Assembly: GCA_025716855.1 (NCBI GenBank)
Contig: JAIXMQ010000015.1
Location: 248,001 to 312,000, forward strand
Direction: 5' to 3'
Length of the DNA: 64,000 nucleotides
Source of the DNA: Pilaira anomala
Taxonomy: Eukaryota > Mucoromycota > Mucoromycetes > Mucorales > Mucoraceae
Part shown: one piece after another, positions 47,201 to 60,522 of the stretch
Layout of the letters: each line of letters opens with the position of its first letter
Position numbering within the stretch: the stretch's first letter is position 1
Made by a program: the position numbers and the translations under genes
Notes under the pieces: model-generated
The model's database searches: none
Told to the model about the DNA's origin: nothing
Seen by the model: only the letters and a program-made list of their open reading frames with translations

Positions 47201-50200
47201 TCTTTGGGAGACTCTTATACTCGACAGGTAAACATATATAAAAAATCAACTAGAAATAGTAATAACTCTGTTTTGTTTACGACAGATCACTGACCAATTG
47301 AATGAATCTATTGTACAAGTATTTCCTCCAGACACTGAACATTTGGAGAAAGGGACAAACGAGTAAGTCTATGTGACATTGAATTCTATCACATATTTTC
47401 TCACATTACATTAGATACAACGAGTATATTAGTTATTTGGATAAACTTCTCGGAACAATGGCTACATTCAAATCCACCGAAATATTCAAATTGCTTATTG
47501 TTGTCTTCGTTCAAGAAAAACATCATGTTCATGAAGAAACTATCAAGAGATACCTAGAATCCTTCACAAATGGTCTTGGCCTCACGCATTTTATGCAAGT
47601 AACCGAATACTGCTTTTCGTAAGTTGTTTTTCTCGAGGTAGTATAAGTACTCATCACTGAATCTTTGTTTGTCGATATAGAGAGTTCAAGAATGAAAATC
47701 ATACCATCTTACAAAGACATAATTTAGCCGAGTTAATCATCTCCTTATCTGTAGGCGTAAACGATAGAGCTGTAATAGCGTTTTATGAAAAAAATATTGA
47801 GTATATTATGAGAGTTATTCAAAGAGACCTGGTTACAAACTCAAGCAAGCAAGTGGCAGACTGGAATGAAAAAGCTGATTGTTTTCACTTGATTCAAATA
47901 TCCTTTTTATTAATTGCTTTAAAACACACATATACTAACATGTTACCTTCAATGAATATTTTCCTTAACCATTTAAATACGGACTTTTTGATAGATTACC
48001 AAAGAGTGTTTTAGCGGATCCATCAAACAATATCAACGCTAAATGGATGAAGTCTCCTGAAAACAGATCTCAAAAAAAATTGGTCGCTGTTATTATGCAA
48101 GCATTTGGTTCTCTTAGAAATACACCAATATTACCTCATTTATCTGGTTCTGATAACGAACGTCGAGATAGCCAATTTTTATATAACAGAGCTGTATATA
48201 ATGCCACAGCTTCTATTGTGTTATGTATTGCAGAAAAGCTACCTCAAGCAAGCATGTTCTTTTTACAAGATAGGATTTACAATACTTATCCATGGGAATA
48301 TGTAATTGATACTACAGAAGATATTCATCTCGGCATACAGCTGAAAAAACCAATGGTGAAATCAAAACTTGATGAGCTCAGGGCTATGTCCGGCTATTCT
48401 ACTGAGGGAAACGAGAAAAATATTTCTTATATGGCTTCAGCAGGTTTAACTGGTAGCAGGTAAAAAGATTATAGAATTTTAGTATACATGGTGTTTTTAC
48501 AATTTTTTTTTTTATATTTTAGTTTTACACAGCCATCTTTATCTGAAATGATACTGGAAGAGAGTCGCAATGAAACAGATCAAACACCTACCGTCATTCG
48601 ACAAGACAGTGACGTTGTAATGACAGAGGCAGCTAAAATAGAAGACGAAGGGGAGGAAGCAAATGAGTTTGAGATTGATATTTTAAATGAAAACTCTATT
48701 ATGAAACCGTTGACTGAAGTCATCAAAAAGATTCATAAAGAGATATGTCCACCCTCCGAGAGCTCTTCTGATATGCCAAGTTGGGTAAAAGAAATGTTGA
48801 GAGCATTTCAGACCACCACTGAAATCAATATACAGTTACATATTGCTAAACTGATTACAAATTATCCTTTTGCGTTCGAGAAATATGCTTCTCACTGGTT
48901 GCTCCCATTAATGGAACTTGTGGTTAAGGGCTATACCTACGGAGTGCCTATAAATTATTTCGTTCAAGACATATGTATCATTCTTATTATATGGGGAAAA
49001 ACTGCTGATTTACCTTCCCCAAGATCAAATGAAACAAGACGCATATTATTTGCATTTGTTGTAAGTTAAAATTAATTTCTAAAATGATACATCAAACTAA
49101 GGTTATACCCATTCTGTAGGAGTATTTAATTAAAAATGCATATCACGATGAGCAACGTATTATGAGAAGTAATATTCAAATAGTCAAAGGGATCTTCGAA
49201 AACTGGGGTAAATGTATCCCTATCCCCACGGTAAGTAACATATTAAGAAATGAATTATATGTGATTTCATTTTGATAAGGAATTATTTAGAGAGCAATAT
49301 ATAATCAATTCACCCACACAGGAGAAGATGCTTCACATAACATTGTTGGATTGCAAGTAGTTTCAATAGTGCTACTTAACGGGGTCAATCCTTATGACCA
49401 TCATGAATTTTCAGACTTGTATGACTTGCCAGAGGTCAAATTTTATTCTGACATGGCGGATAATATTAATTATAAAGAACGAAAAAAGAGTATTATTTCA
49501 GAAGATGCAGCTGAAGTAAGCTAGGTTATAGTTCTATTTGATTAACTTAATATACTAATGTTTACAATCTAGTTAATGGGAATGACGATACATTATATGA
49601 AAGAGAATAATAATCAATGTTTAGAAGATGTCAAGACAAGATTCTCAAGCAAAGTAAATATGAGTACTTCTAGAGTTTTACATGTAAACTAACGCATTTA
49701 TTTTGAAAAATCAGATACAGTCTATGTTCCGATCCAAGCGTTCGAACTTGCATATATTAAAATGCATGAGTAGATTGTGTCTACGTGATACTAAATTAGC
49801 TAGTGATTATATCTCTGTCATCACTATGAATTTCCATCAATATTCATCCGCTGAAAAGTTACTTGCTTTGAAATGCATTGCCGCTTGCTGGCAAGATGAT
49901 GACATGGTGTATCATAAATTAATTGAAGCAGGTTTAGAAAGAATGATATCGAGTCGGGATGAAAATATGCAAATAGCTGCTTTGACTGTCTTAAATAAGA
50001 TTTTTGATATTTTGAAAGACCACGAAATTGACTGGATTATTAAAAGAATCACGTTATCATGTTCAGAACATAATAATGTTCAATGTCGAGTAAGTAAATT
50101 TATTTTCTTGACTTGTTGCTTATACTAAACTCTATACACATGTTTTAGAATTTGTATTATTCTTTCTTGAAGAAGGCATATCTAGCTAGTAAAGAAAATC

Positions 50201-53200
50201 GTCTTGCACTGAAAAGCGAAATTAAAGCATACTTGTTTAAGGGACTGATTGATAAGAATAACGATACGTCTCAAGTAATGTATAACTTTATTGAAGCGAC
50301 TTTTGGCTTCACAGATGATATTAATTTAACTCTTCAGAAGATCACTAGGTAAAAAACTGTAGATTTTTTTATTGATAGGTTTCTAACCTTTATTCTACAA
50401 ATAGTGAGCTTTATATGGCGGATACAGAAGATATTTACTTGCTTTACTCTACTCGGTTGATACTTATCAACACTAAAAAGAGTTACGATTTCGATCAGCC
50501 AATATTTGATAAGCCTTTGCCAAATGCTAAATTTGATTCAAATTATCAAAATATCAATACTTCTTGGCAGAATGCTTCATCTATGATGCCATTGTTTAGA
50601 GATACTCAATCTCAATCGGTAAGTTAAATTTTACTAAAAGCGTAAATGATTATAATAAACTAAAAAAAAAACATCATTACAGATGAATCCAGAGGATTTA
50701 GAAATGGAACTTAGACGTACTCAAAGTCTACTTGACTTCAGTGTTACTCAGGGTACTGGCAGATCATTGCTTTCAACATTCAATCCTGAAGCCGAAATCC
50801 CAATCACAGAGTTGCAGTTAAGTAGTCTTGATCCATTGGAGAAATCACAACCGTGAGTATAGAGGAAACCGAGATTACATTTATTTGATTATTTTACTGA
50901 CTTTTTTTCTGTAAATAACAGTGATTTGAAGAGAGAGGAAGAAAAAAGGAAAAATCCGTATTATAAGAGACGTTTTGTTGTTACACCTCCTGGAGCCAGT
51001 AATCGTTTTCACTCCAGCCGAAATGAAAAACTCGAAAAGAAACTTCGTAACTTAAGGAACACTCAAAAAGAAATTCTGGAAAAGAAAGTAACACTTAGTC
51101 GCTCATATCGAATTGGTGAGCAACTTGTACTTATTAACTATTCAGATATAGCTAACTTAAACCATAAATAATAGGTGAACTACCTGATGTACAAATCCAT
51201 TTTAAGGATCTTTTGCTACCTTTAGAGGTACTCGCAAGTGCTGATTATAATATATCTCGTTTACTTTACAGCGGTTTAGTTGTGGGTATTATTAAATCTA
51301 ATGATAAAGATGTAAGTCTCCCTCTTGTTACTTATATTGCTACACAACTTGGTAACATTTTCATTATAATAGACTACTGGTTACGAAACAAAAGTTGTGA
51401 GAAATGTCCAAAGTAACATCGTCAACAGCACAATGTATTTTACTCCTACAATTGGCTCGTTCTTGCGTATATTTTTTGATTTGAATGTGAGCAATCAGCC
51501 CGAGAGCCTTGTTCGAACAGCAAGTAGCAAAAGTTCCAATCATCATATCGGTATTGCTCTCCTTGAAAAACAATTAGAAATCAGTACAGGTTCTGCAACT
51601 AGTAAGTCGCTCGTTTTTTTTTTACTATTAAAAGCATAATTTAGTATTGATTATTTTTTTTAGGCACCAAAAGAAAGTACAAAGACGACGACGATAATGA
51701 TACAGAAGAATTCTCGATACAGGAAGATAATAATAATCTTAAGAGTCAGTGGATTGATCTTGCTATACTTTACAAAGAGATTGACGAGCCAGAAATATTC
51801 CAGAAAGTATATTTGACAAATGTTGCTACCGATGAGCTTCCAAAAGAAGCGATTAATGCTGAAATAAGAGGTGAATACGTGGAAGCATATAATCACTTCG
51901 GTGATGCTTTAGAGCAGCATGGTATTCAATCTTCCGAGTCTCAGTTATGGACAGAACAAATGCTTTACTGCCATACGCAGCTTACGCAATGGGATGATAT
52001 TGCGTCCCTTACAGATGCCCGAATTGAAACCAGCCCTATTAACAAGATTTGGGAGATAGGCTCAAATGTAAAAATTAAATTTATATGATTATCTCTCTAG
52101 TTTACTAACCATTTTGATAGAATCCTTATTTCGAATACTTTGTGAAATCGCATTCTAAATTTTCAGTTATGTCAAAGAGAGAAGATAATATAATTTCCAA
52201 TTTCTTTCAAGAATCTTCTAGTAATGAAGCTCACAAAGAGTATTTGGACAAATATTACGCCTGTGGTAAGATTATTTAGCGCACTCTTTTACATTATCCT
52301 AATCAATTATTTTTCCAAGATTGGAGTACCGTTTCTATTTACGATGAGCAATATGATTTGGCCTTACAAACTATTCCTAGATCATATAACTCTTTACTTA
52401 CTGCTTGGACCACTTTACATCCATTGGCTCATACAAGTCGTTTGGCTAAACTTAGTCAACTAGAAAGGGTAAGTTTAACGTTTGTGCAATTTTTCTATAG
52501 AGCACTATATTTATTTAAAAAATATTACTTCTAGACTGTTGAAATTGAAGACTATTTGAAGCTAGTTAAGAGAATAAAACAAGAGGATGTGACTCCTGAC
52601 CAGATAAACAATTTCTTTGACACTTTAGCCAGAAGGTAATATACTTGGAAAAATAAGTATAAATCAATTACTTACTGCATCTTCTTCAATCTAGATATCC
52701 TGATAATAAATCTGACAATATTGCAGTTTGGGACGATGTTATTGATACCAGATTTGCTTTTATTTACGATATCAAGCGTCAAAATATAAAGGTATTTTTA
52801 AGTACTTTCTATTTAACTTTTACTTGCATTTGTTTAAACATATTAATTTTAGATTGATCGAAGTCATCTACCAAATTTTGATCAATATGCAATCCAGTTC
52901 CTATCAAGTCTAACAAACGCAGCTTTAGAGCAAAATAATTTGGACGTCTTAACAAACATTCGATCAAAGTTTGTGGAGTTTGGTGCAACTCAAGAATCCC
53001 AGCTTAGTTTGATCCTATTCTCTCAAAAACATAGCTTGAACACAAATGACCCTCTCCAGCATAAATATCTTGTTTCAACTCTCTCATCGTCTATAGGCTA
53101 TGATGTAAGTCTATTCATGATATTGAGTCGATCTAGTGGTTCTAACTTTTTTTATACAGTCGTCGCAACATACATCTGTAGATGAATTGTTTAAGCGCCA

Positions 53201-56129
53201 GGTTACTATAGCCCGTTCGTTTGATATCATAAAACAGCAAGTTGTTTTCAATCCCAACATATATGATGAAATGAAAGAACTTTCCGGTTTCAAGAAAGCT
53301 GCTAGAAAGATTTCAACAAATGTTGATAATGCAGATGCTTTTGTAAATTACCTTGAAAATACTGGATTTGAGAAACTTGAAGAAGCCGGTAAAGCCTTAG
53401 AAGAACAGGTAAATATTTCAATCAATCTTTAATGAATAATATTTCTGATTATCTCTTTTAGAATGTGTTGTATACAGAGTATTTATGGAAAATTGGAAAC
53501 TATTGTGACAAATCTCTACGATTACTGGAAGATTCTGTCTCTACTTTGCAACCTGATATTGACTCTATAAAATATTGTGAGATTACTGTGAAGAACTACT
53601 TCAAAGCAATTGATAAAGGGCACGCTCAAGCAATTGAGAATTTTCCTCGTTTATTGGAATTACTTGAATTATTCCCAGAAGTTGGACCCTTATTTAAAGA
53701 ATGTGTAAGTTTTTTTTGTAACCATTATTGCTTTGCCTAGCTTTTTGTACTAATGATAAAAATTACAGTCTGTTCAAGTTAATACATCTTGGAAATTTAT
53801 TCGATGGATTCCTCAATTAGTTTCATTTATTGAGTCTCCTATAGCCGCATTTATCCTTCCCAGCCTAACAAGAATTGCCGAGGATTATCCTAAAGCTCTG
53901 TACTACCCTTTCAACATGTCTTTAGAGCAATACGAATGGAAAAACCAAGAGACACCTGATGAGAATAAGCAAATGATTGAAAAAATTAAAACCAGGATAT
54001 ACTCGCCATTGATGGCAGAATTCTCTGTGGAATTGCAACGCTTGACAAACCCAGACCATCTTGTTAAAGATTTTATCGGTCTCCTAAAGGTAAAAAAAAT
54101 ACCAATTAAATTTACAAGTTATTTATATTTGTTTGATAGGTTGCTGTATCTCAGGAACCAATCTCTGAAGACCACTTGAAGTGCTTATATGATCAGTTTG
54201 ATCAACTTTTATTAGACCCTTATAATAGTCGTATGGGTACGATTCCCTCAACATTTAATGCTAGGCATAAAGCTGGATTAAATAAGGTGTTCGGTAAAAG
54301 CGGTAAAAAGTTATTTGAAACACCAAAAGAAGTACTTGAAGAATTAACCAAATACTACACCACCAATATCGATCCAAGAAGCGGGGTCCAAGAAAATTAT
54401 AAATCTCGTGGATTGCTCAAGTCATATTCCCCTTGGTTAGCAACCTTTAAAAGTAGTGATTACGATGAAGTAAGTCAATTATAAATTAAAGTAAGTAATA
54501 TAGCTAATATATGTCAAATAGGAATTGGAAATTCCAGGTCAATATGATGGATTTTCTAAACCACATCCTGAATTACATGCAAAAGTAGCCAGCTTTGGTG
54601 CTCAAGTCCTTGTTATGGAATCTATAAGAAAACCCAAGCGTTTGACCATCAATGGAACTGATGAAAAGGAATATCATTTCTTAGTAAAAGGTGGTGAAGA
54701 TCTCCGATTGGATCAACGTATTGAACAGCTTTTTGGCGTCATGAATGGCATGATTAAGAAAAACGCATTTTGTTCACGTCAAAGCATGCAGATTGCCATT
54801 TATAAGGTACGAGCAAATAAACAAACAAGCAAAGTAGACAAAATTAATACAATACTTTTTAGGTTATTCCAATGTCCTTGAATCTTGGTATAATTGAATG
54901 GGTTAATAACACGAAACCTATAAAAAGTTGTATTGAAAGCCAAGAACCCAATATCAGAAAATGGAGAACAGTTAGGGATTCTTATAATTCGTGGATCATA
55001 CGACACGCACCTCGCAGTAAAAATATCGCAGGTAAAATCCATGTGTTTATACTTACTACAATCCATTTTCTGAAATGTGTGTTTAGCTCCTCACTTTGCT
55101 GCTTATGCTGACTCTCGCAAAAATATTGAGATGAACTTCAATGAAATTTGTGGAAGACTTCCTCCTACGTTATTACGAGACTTTGTTCTTAAGCTTGCAT
55201 CCTCTCCAGAGGCATTCTTGTTTTTGAGAAAGGACTTTACTTATAGTCTTGCTTGTATCTCTATATTTGGATACATTTTAGGTATTGGTGATAGACATTT
55301 AGATAATTTCCTTCTCGATTTGAATAGGTAAGCATAAATAAATTTATGATATCATTTATTTCTGACCCACGGCTTCTTTGTTAGTGGTCGGTTAATCCCT
55401 ATTGATTTTGGGCATGCATTTGGCTCTGCAACTGAACATCTTGCAATTCCTGAGGTTGTACCCTTTAGATTGACACGTCAATTCGTTGGTGTACTTGATC
55501 CTCTTGGAATTTCTGGTATACTTGAAACTGCTATGGTCAATGTATTACAAGGTAAGTTAAGAAAATTAATTAAAAAAAAAAAACTAATTTTTTTTTTGTT
55601 TTATTACATAGCCGTAAAAGACGAAAAAGATCTCTTGTTAAACATCATGAATGTATTTATCAAGGATCCATTATTGGATTGGAAAAAGGCCGCTACTGCT
55701 GAAAGTAAGAACCAAAGTAAGTACTTTATAATGCATAATATATTTCCTTTTCTTTTGACATGAAGTACATTATAGCCGACACGGTAAGTAGTACGCATGG
55801 TGCCTGGTACCCACAAAGAAAGATGAATATTGTAAGAAGAAAATTAGAAGGAGATAATCCTGCATGTAAGTAAGCCCTTGACAAAATATAACAGATTCTA
55901 ATCGATTTTAATAGTCATCGCTGCTACTGAAATTGAAAATGGTCATTCAAATCGATCTTACTGCAAAGATATTGTAACACTTGCAAAAGGTGACCCTGAA
56001 CATGACATCAGAGCAAAAATGGGAGATTCTTGTAAAACGACAAATGATCAAGTGCAATGTTTAATTGACCTCGCAACAGACAAGTGTCTTTTAGGTGTAA
56101 TGTATGGTGGTTGGATGTCCTTTGTTTAA
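41258..56129 (+). CDS. PRKDC: DNA-dependent protein kinase catalytic subunit-like PIKK
   Basis: This huge gene has more than forty short-intron exons by eye, from ATG 41258 (MSQLKQIDGHVRKLFQSV) to TAA 56127-56129. The coding length fits a protein of about 4,000 residues, similar to animal DNA-PKcs. The N-terminal two thirds are helical repeats. The largest exon (about 43971-46180) contains LPDLQLRMMQFLGRLGGKN and IKRLKLRVPFRNSKVDIYLDEFLPRI, as in the DNA-PKcs circular-cradle region. The FAT region leads to the kinase domain: YHFLVKGGEDLRLDQRIEQL (from 54672), LGIIEWVNNT, catalytic loop GIGDRHLDNF (55281-55310), and IDFGHAFGSATEHL with VVPFRLTRQF (55401 on). The FATC end is QVQCLIDLATDKCLLGVMYGGWMSFV-like (close to 56126). 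The PFRLTRQF block and FATC Cys-Leu-Ile-Asp pattern favour DNA-PKcs over ATM, ATR, TOR or Tra1. It would act with Ku at broken ends in non-homologous end joining. No Ku gene is in the window. Confidence 0.9.
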
Positions 56130-56249
56130 AAGATTTAAGAAAAAAAAAATGAAATAATAAAACGAGATTTATTTATTCAAATAATTTAGCTATTCGCTAA
56201 CAGATCATAAAAGAATTATATCACTAATTTAAGCTAGTTATTATGTAAA
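56130..56249. other. Short convergent spacer
   Basis: The stop codons of the DNA-PKcs-like gene and the catalase gene are 120 nt apart and convergent. An A run and AATAAAACGAG (56156-56166) may serve as a plus-strand polyadenylation signal. Confidence 0.55.
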
Positions 56250-58144
56250 CTAAGCTAAAGCTATAGTGGGGGAGAGAACCGCCTCAGGATCAATAGGTAA
56301 ACGAATCCAGAATCTTTGCTTTAGAATAGCTTCTTCGAAGTATTGACTAAGCGCTGGTAAGTTATCGTTAAAAATAACACCAAATCTTCTTTGTTCGAAA
56401 AGTTCTTTATCAAATACAGAAGAAGGTAAACGAGCCGCCTTCAACAATTCAGCACCTCTACCAGAAACAGCAATTGGTTTACCATGGCGATAAGTATCGA
56501 GAATAAACACAGCAGGTTCGTCGTAAGGGAAAGATGAGATATCACCAATCAATGTATCAAAAGCCTCTTTGGTACCAGATGGAACATAAACCGCATCGTA
56601 AAGGACAGATGCAGCAGTAATATAAGTTTGGCTGATGGTAAGACCGTCTTGTTCACCCATTTTCAAGCCTATAAAGTCAACCCATGCGCCTCTATCTTGA
56701 AGTAAGTTACACATATTGATGGCCTGCTCAGTATCAATGCCAGGGCCAGTGAGAATAGCTATGTTTGTTCCTCTTATAGTATTTGGACGTGGATAATTTT
56801 CAATGGATAAATTAATTGTTGTTTTTTTCTTATTTGGATATAAATCTTCAGGGGGGTCAACTCCAATACCAGATGCAATTCGAACGGCCATGTTGTTATC
56901 AACTTTGTTAAAAACTTGAACCATGTTTTCACGAACCATTTTAGAACCACATTTACCAAGTTCAAACCTTGCTGCATCAATTACTTGTTGTTGTTCGGCA
57001 GTTGTTAAACTGTTATAAAATAATTGGGCTTGAGAGAAATGATTGGCAAATTTACCGCCTTTGCCTCTTTGTTTATGACCATCAATTTTTTCAGGATATT
57101 CTATATAGCCACCTTCTTCTGCTGAGACTACAGTAGGAGTATTATTTTGCATTTTGTTGGGGTAATACGAGACCTTGCCTTTGAAAACTTTGTGCTGAGC
57201 AAAACCATCCCTATAGTTATTGTGAACTGGGTTGTGCGGAGCATTAATAGGGATTTGTCTGAAATTGACAGTATTCATTCGATTGATTTGAGTATCAGTA
57301 TAACTAAATAAACGGCCTTGGAGAAGAGGATCATCCGTAAAAGTAATACCACGAACAACATGACCTACATGGTATGTAACCTGCTCTGTTTCCGAGAAGA
57401 AGTTGTCAACCATACGATTAAGTGTCATTTTACCTAAGGGCTGGAATGGAATGATTGATTCAGGGATTATTTTTGTTGAATCCAAGAGGTCAAAATCAAA
57501 CTTATATTCATCTTCAATAGGAATAATTTGTACACCAAGTTCATACTCCGGGTAATAACCTCTTTCAATGGCGTTGTAAAGATCGTTACGATGATAATCA
57601 ATATCTTTACCAGCAATTTTTTGTGCTTCATCCTGTGAAATAAATGTTAGCGCTTATCAGAAAAAGAAACCGGATTTAATATTATACCCAAACTAAGTTT
57701 GAAAGACCTTGCAATGGTTTCCAGATAAATTTGACAAATACAGTATTACCATCTTCAGTTACCAGTCGAAACCTAAAAATTGATTGATTGATTAATATTG
57801 TAACCTTAAATTTTTCAAACAGGTTACTTACGTGTGAATACCAAAGCCTTCAACTTGTCTGAAGCTTTTGACTAGACCTCTACCTGAAAGTACCCACATA
57901 ACGGTATGAATAGTTTCTGTATGTTGAGAAAAGAAATCATAAGAAGTGCAATGGGCCGTAGAAGCTTGAGGCACTTCACCATCAGGTTCAGGTTTAAGAG
58001 CATGAACTAAATCTGGGAATTTAATACTGTCTATAAAATACTATGTGAGTAATGTAAATATTATTATTTATTTACTTTGTTTTACCTTGGATAAAAAAAG
58101 GTGCGATAACATTGGCAACTATAACAAAAATTAGTACATACATA

Positions 58145-58180
<36 letters not shown>

Positions 58181-58785
58181 GTACCTAAGTCAAAAACACC
58201 TTCTTCAGTATAGAATTTTGTTGCAAAGCCACGTACATCACGAACAGTATCAGCAGAGCCTCTTGAACCAAGTACTGTTGAAAAGCGAACAAAAACAGGT
58301 GTTTTAGTATCAGGAGTTCGAAGGAATTTTGCAGCAGTCAAGTTAGACCAATCTTTATAAGGTCGAAAGTAGCCGTGAGCGCCAACACCACGAGCATGAA
58401 CCACTCTTTCTGGTATTCTATATGATATCCAAATTAGTTGAAAAGCTTCTAATAATGTAACTTTATCTATTTCTTTACCTTTCATGATCTATAATAAGTA
58501 TAAAAGTATAATGGATATATTGTTGTTAAAATGAGTAATTAAAATGACAAGTAATAAATATGTACCAAAGTGTGTAATTTTTTCTCTAAAGTAGAAATCC
58601 TCCAAGAGAGCTGGACCACGGTCACCAATTGTCAAAGTATCAGTATCGTTAATTTTGGTTCCAAATGGAGTTGTTCCTTGTTTATCAGCATCAATTACAA
58701 CCGCCTCTCGTACAGGATCCACCAATTGGGCCACGTAAAGCTTGGATAATAATAATAACGGGAAAATAAAATTGATTACTTTCAT
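56250..58785 (-). CDS. Secreted large-subunit catalase
   Basis: This enzyme breaks down hydrogen peroxide. ATG 58785 gives a signal peptide ([20 protein letters not shown]). Next are [32 protein letters not shown], then a 10-nt exon (58479-58488) that supplies the DHER of [19 protein letters not shown], with catalytic His in [22 protein letters not shown] and [19 protein letters not shown] follow. The distal Asn sits in [13 protein letters not shown], where most catalases have VGNNTPVFFI, so the Asn is kept but its neighbours are changed. [20 protein letters not shown] and heme-ligand Tyr in [12 protein letters not shown] are normal. The C-terminal domain ([15 protein letters not shown]..., [19 protein letters not shown]-like [10 protein letters not shown]) is the DJ-1/PfpI-like extension of large-subunit catalases. 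It is likely exported or cell-wall bound. At least six exons, stop TAG 56252-56250. Confidence 0.93.
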
Positions 58786-60350
58786 TTTTTTTTAAGTGTT
58801 AAAGAAAAAAGAAGCAAAATTATTTTTTCGGTATCGATTTATATAAATGTTGCCATTTTTTTTTTAAAAAAAAAAAGTTGGCGCTTTAATCTTATACCTG
58901 ATTGAAAGTGTTTGTTTTGAGAGCCTATGTGCTAATTTTAAAATTTTTTCTTTATCATCAAAACTTAAACGCCTGTAATTTACGTCAGTGTTTTATAATC
59001 AGATGGTGCATAATTTCTTCCAAAGGATATTAGTTAGTTCTATTTTTTAAATAATTCATCTAAATAAAAGAGAAAATGTAAATCAAGGTACATTATATAG
59101 AAGTCTATAATTTCTAAATTTTAATAACTACATATCTGTGATACGTATATTTTCAGAAAGAATCGATATTTATGTTGTATTTCCTACGATTTCAAGTATC
59201 TTCTCCCTTCAAATAATATTGGATGTTGAATATCCTTTTTGAACATATTACTTGTTCGTAACTATTATGTCATTATTAGGTTAACATTGATGTAAATATC
59301 TTGATGTGTTTATTTATCTATTGTTTTAATCGAGTTCCAAAATGTTGATCCCTTAAATTAAAATTATTCATTATGATGTATTTTTATTTTTATTTTTCGA
59401 GTTTCCGTCCTGCAGGTTCATCAGACTTATGTCAAATAAAAGTTAAAGATAATATGTGCATTATTTATAAATTATTTGATTATTTCATTATATCTAAGTT
59501 CGGGTCTTACAAATATCATGCAAAATTCTATATACATATGTTTACATTCACTAATATTACGATAGCATGACGCAGTAACTATTAAACAATGTATTAAAGA
59601 TAATTCTTATATCATCATTATACTCTTTGATTATCTGATATATTCTCCTTTTATAATACTCGATCTTATTCACTTTTATATGACAGAATCGTTGTTTACA
59701 ATTATTAAAATTTGATACAGAAAAACAACCGGTGGTGGTATATATTTTCCAAGCAAATATCATATTTATAATACAAGATACAGTATCAGCTTATTGAATG
59801 TCTTTAAATTAAGGTAAAAGAATTTTATTAATGAGAAAAAAATGATGTACATATTTATTTATAATATTAAAATAGACTAGTAGATAAAAGCCTACTAGGT
59901 CTTCGACAGTAAGATTTGACAGTCTTTGGATCAAAAGTAATTCACGTGTTGTAGTCGTTTTTATTGCATGAAAATCCAAAATGGAGTGCTAAGGATTTAA
60001 CTCCCAATAAGAAATAAAGAACAATAGACATTCACGAATCACGTTCGAACGACGTTCGAGCGATATAACCAGAAAACGCGTTGGACGGATGTTTGTGATA
60101 GAAACAAAATCTTACAATTTTATTAACTCTCGAAGGAACAACTTGCAGATGGCACTGTGACTGAATACCTGGTCTGATAAATATAGCCCTACGTTATCAA
60201 ATAGAAGAGACGGATAAGTCCTTTTAAGCCCAATAGATGTTTAATTATCCAGAAGATTAGTGGTTAATGCGAGCTCCAGTGACAATCAATTACTAACTCA
60301 TTGCTATACGAGCTGTAAAATAAGTGGCTAATGTTTCATAATTGTAGGAT

Positions 60351-60392
<42 letters not shown>

Positions 60393-60522
60393 AAAGAAAA
60401 AAAGTAATATATGTACATGATTTGAATGAAAGAAAGTATACAATATTTTATTTAGTTGTGAGTGTAGTGTGTATGTGCGTGTATAAAAAAGAAAGAAAAA
60501 TGTCTAGTATCATTATATTTTT
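58786..60522. other. Gene-free stretch between catalase start and WDR75 stop
   Basis: It includes the catalase promoter on the left. I see no gene. The DNA is AT-rich, with a 34-nt T run at 60355-60388 and a small CpG-containing patch ACGTTCGAACGACGTTCGAG (60042-60061) that has two overlapping palindromic cores. The patch could be a binding site but is unproven. Confidence 0.55.

Noticed and set aside
41258..56129. ATM, TOR or Tra1 as identity of the giant kinase gene
   Set aside because: Active-site residues are present (excludes Tra1); the PFRLTRQF block, IDFGHAFGSAT and FATC pattern fit DNA-PKcs better than ATM or TOR.
60042..60061. Zinc-cluster or heat-shock-like binding site from overlapping ACGTTCGA palindromes
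   Set aside because: Single occurrence far from any start codon; no basis for assigning a factor.
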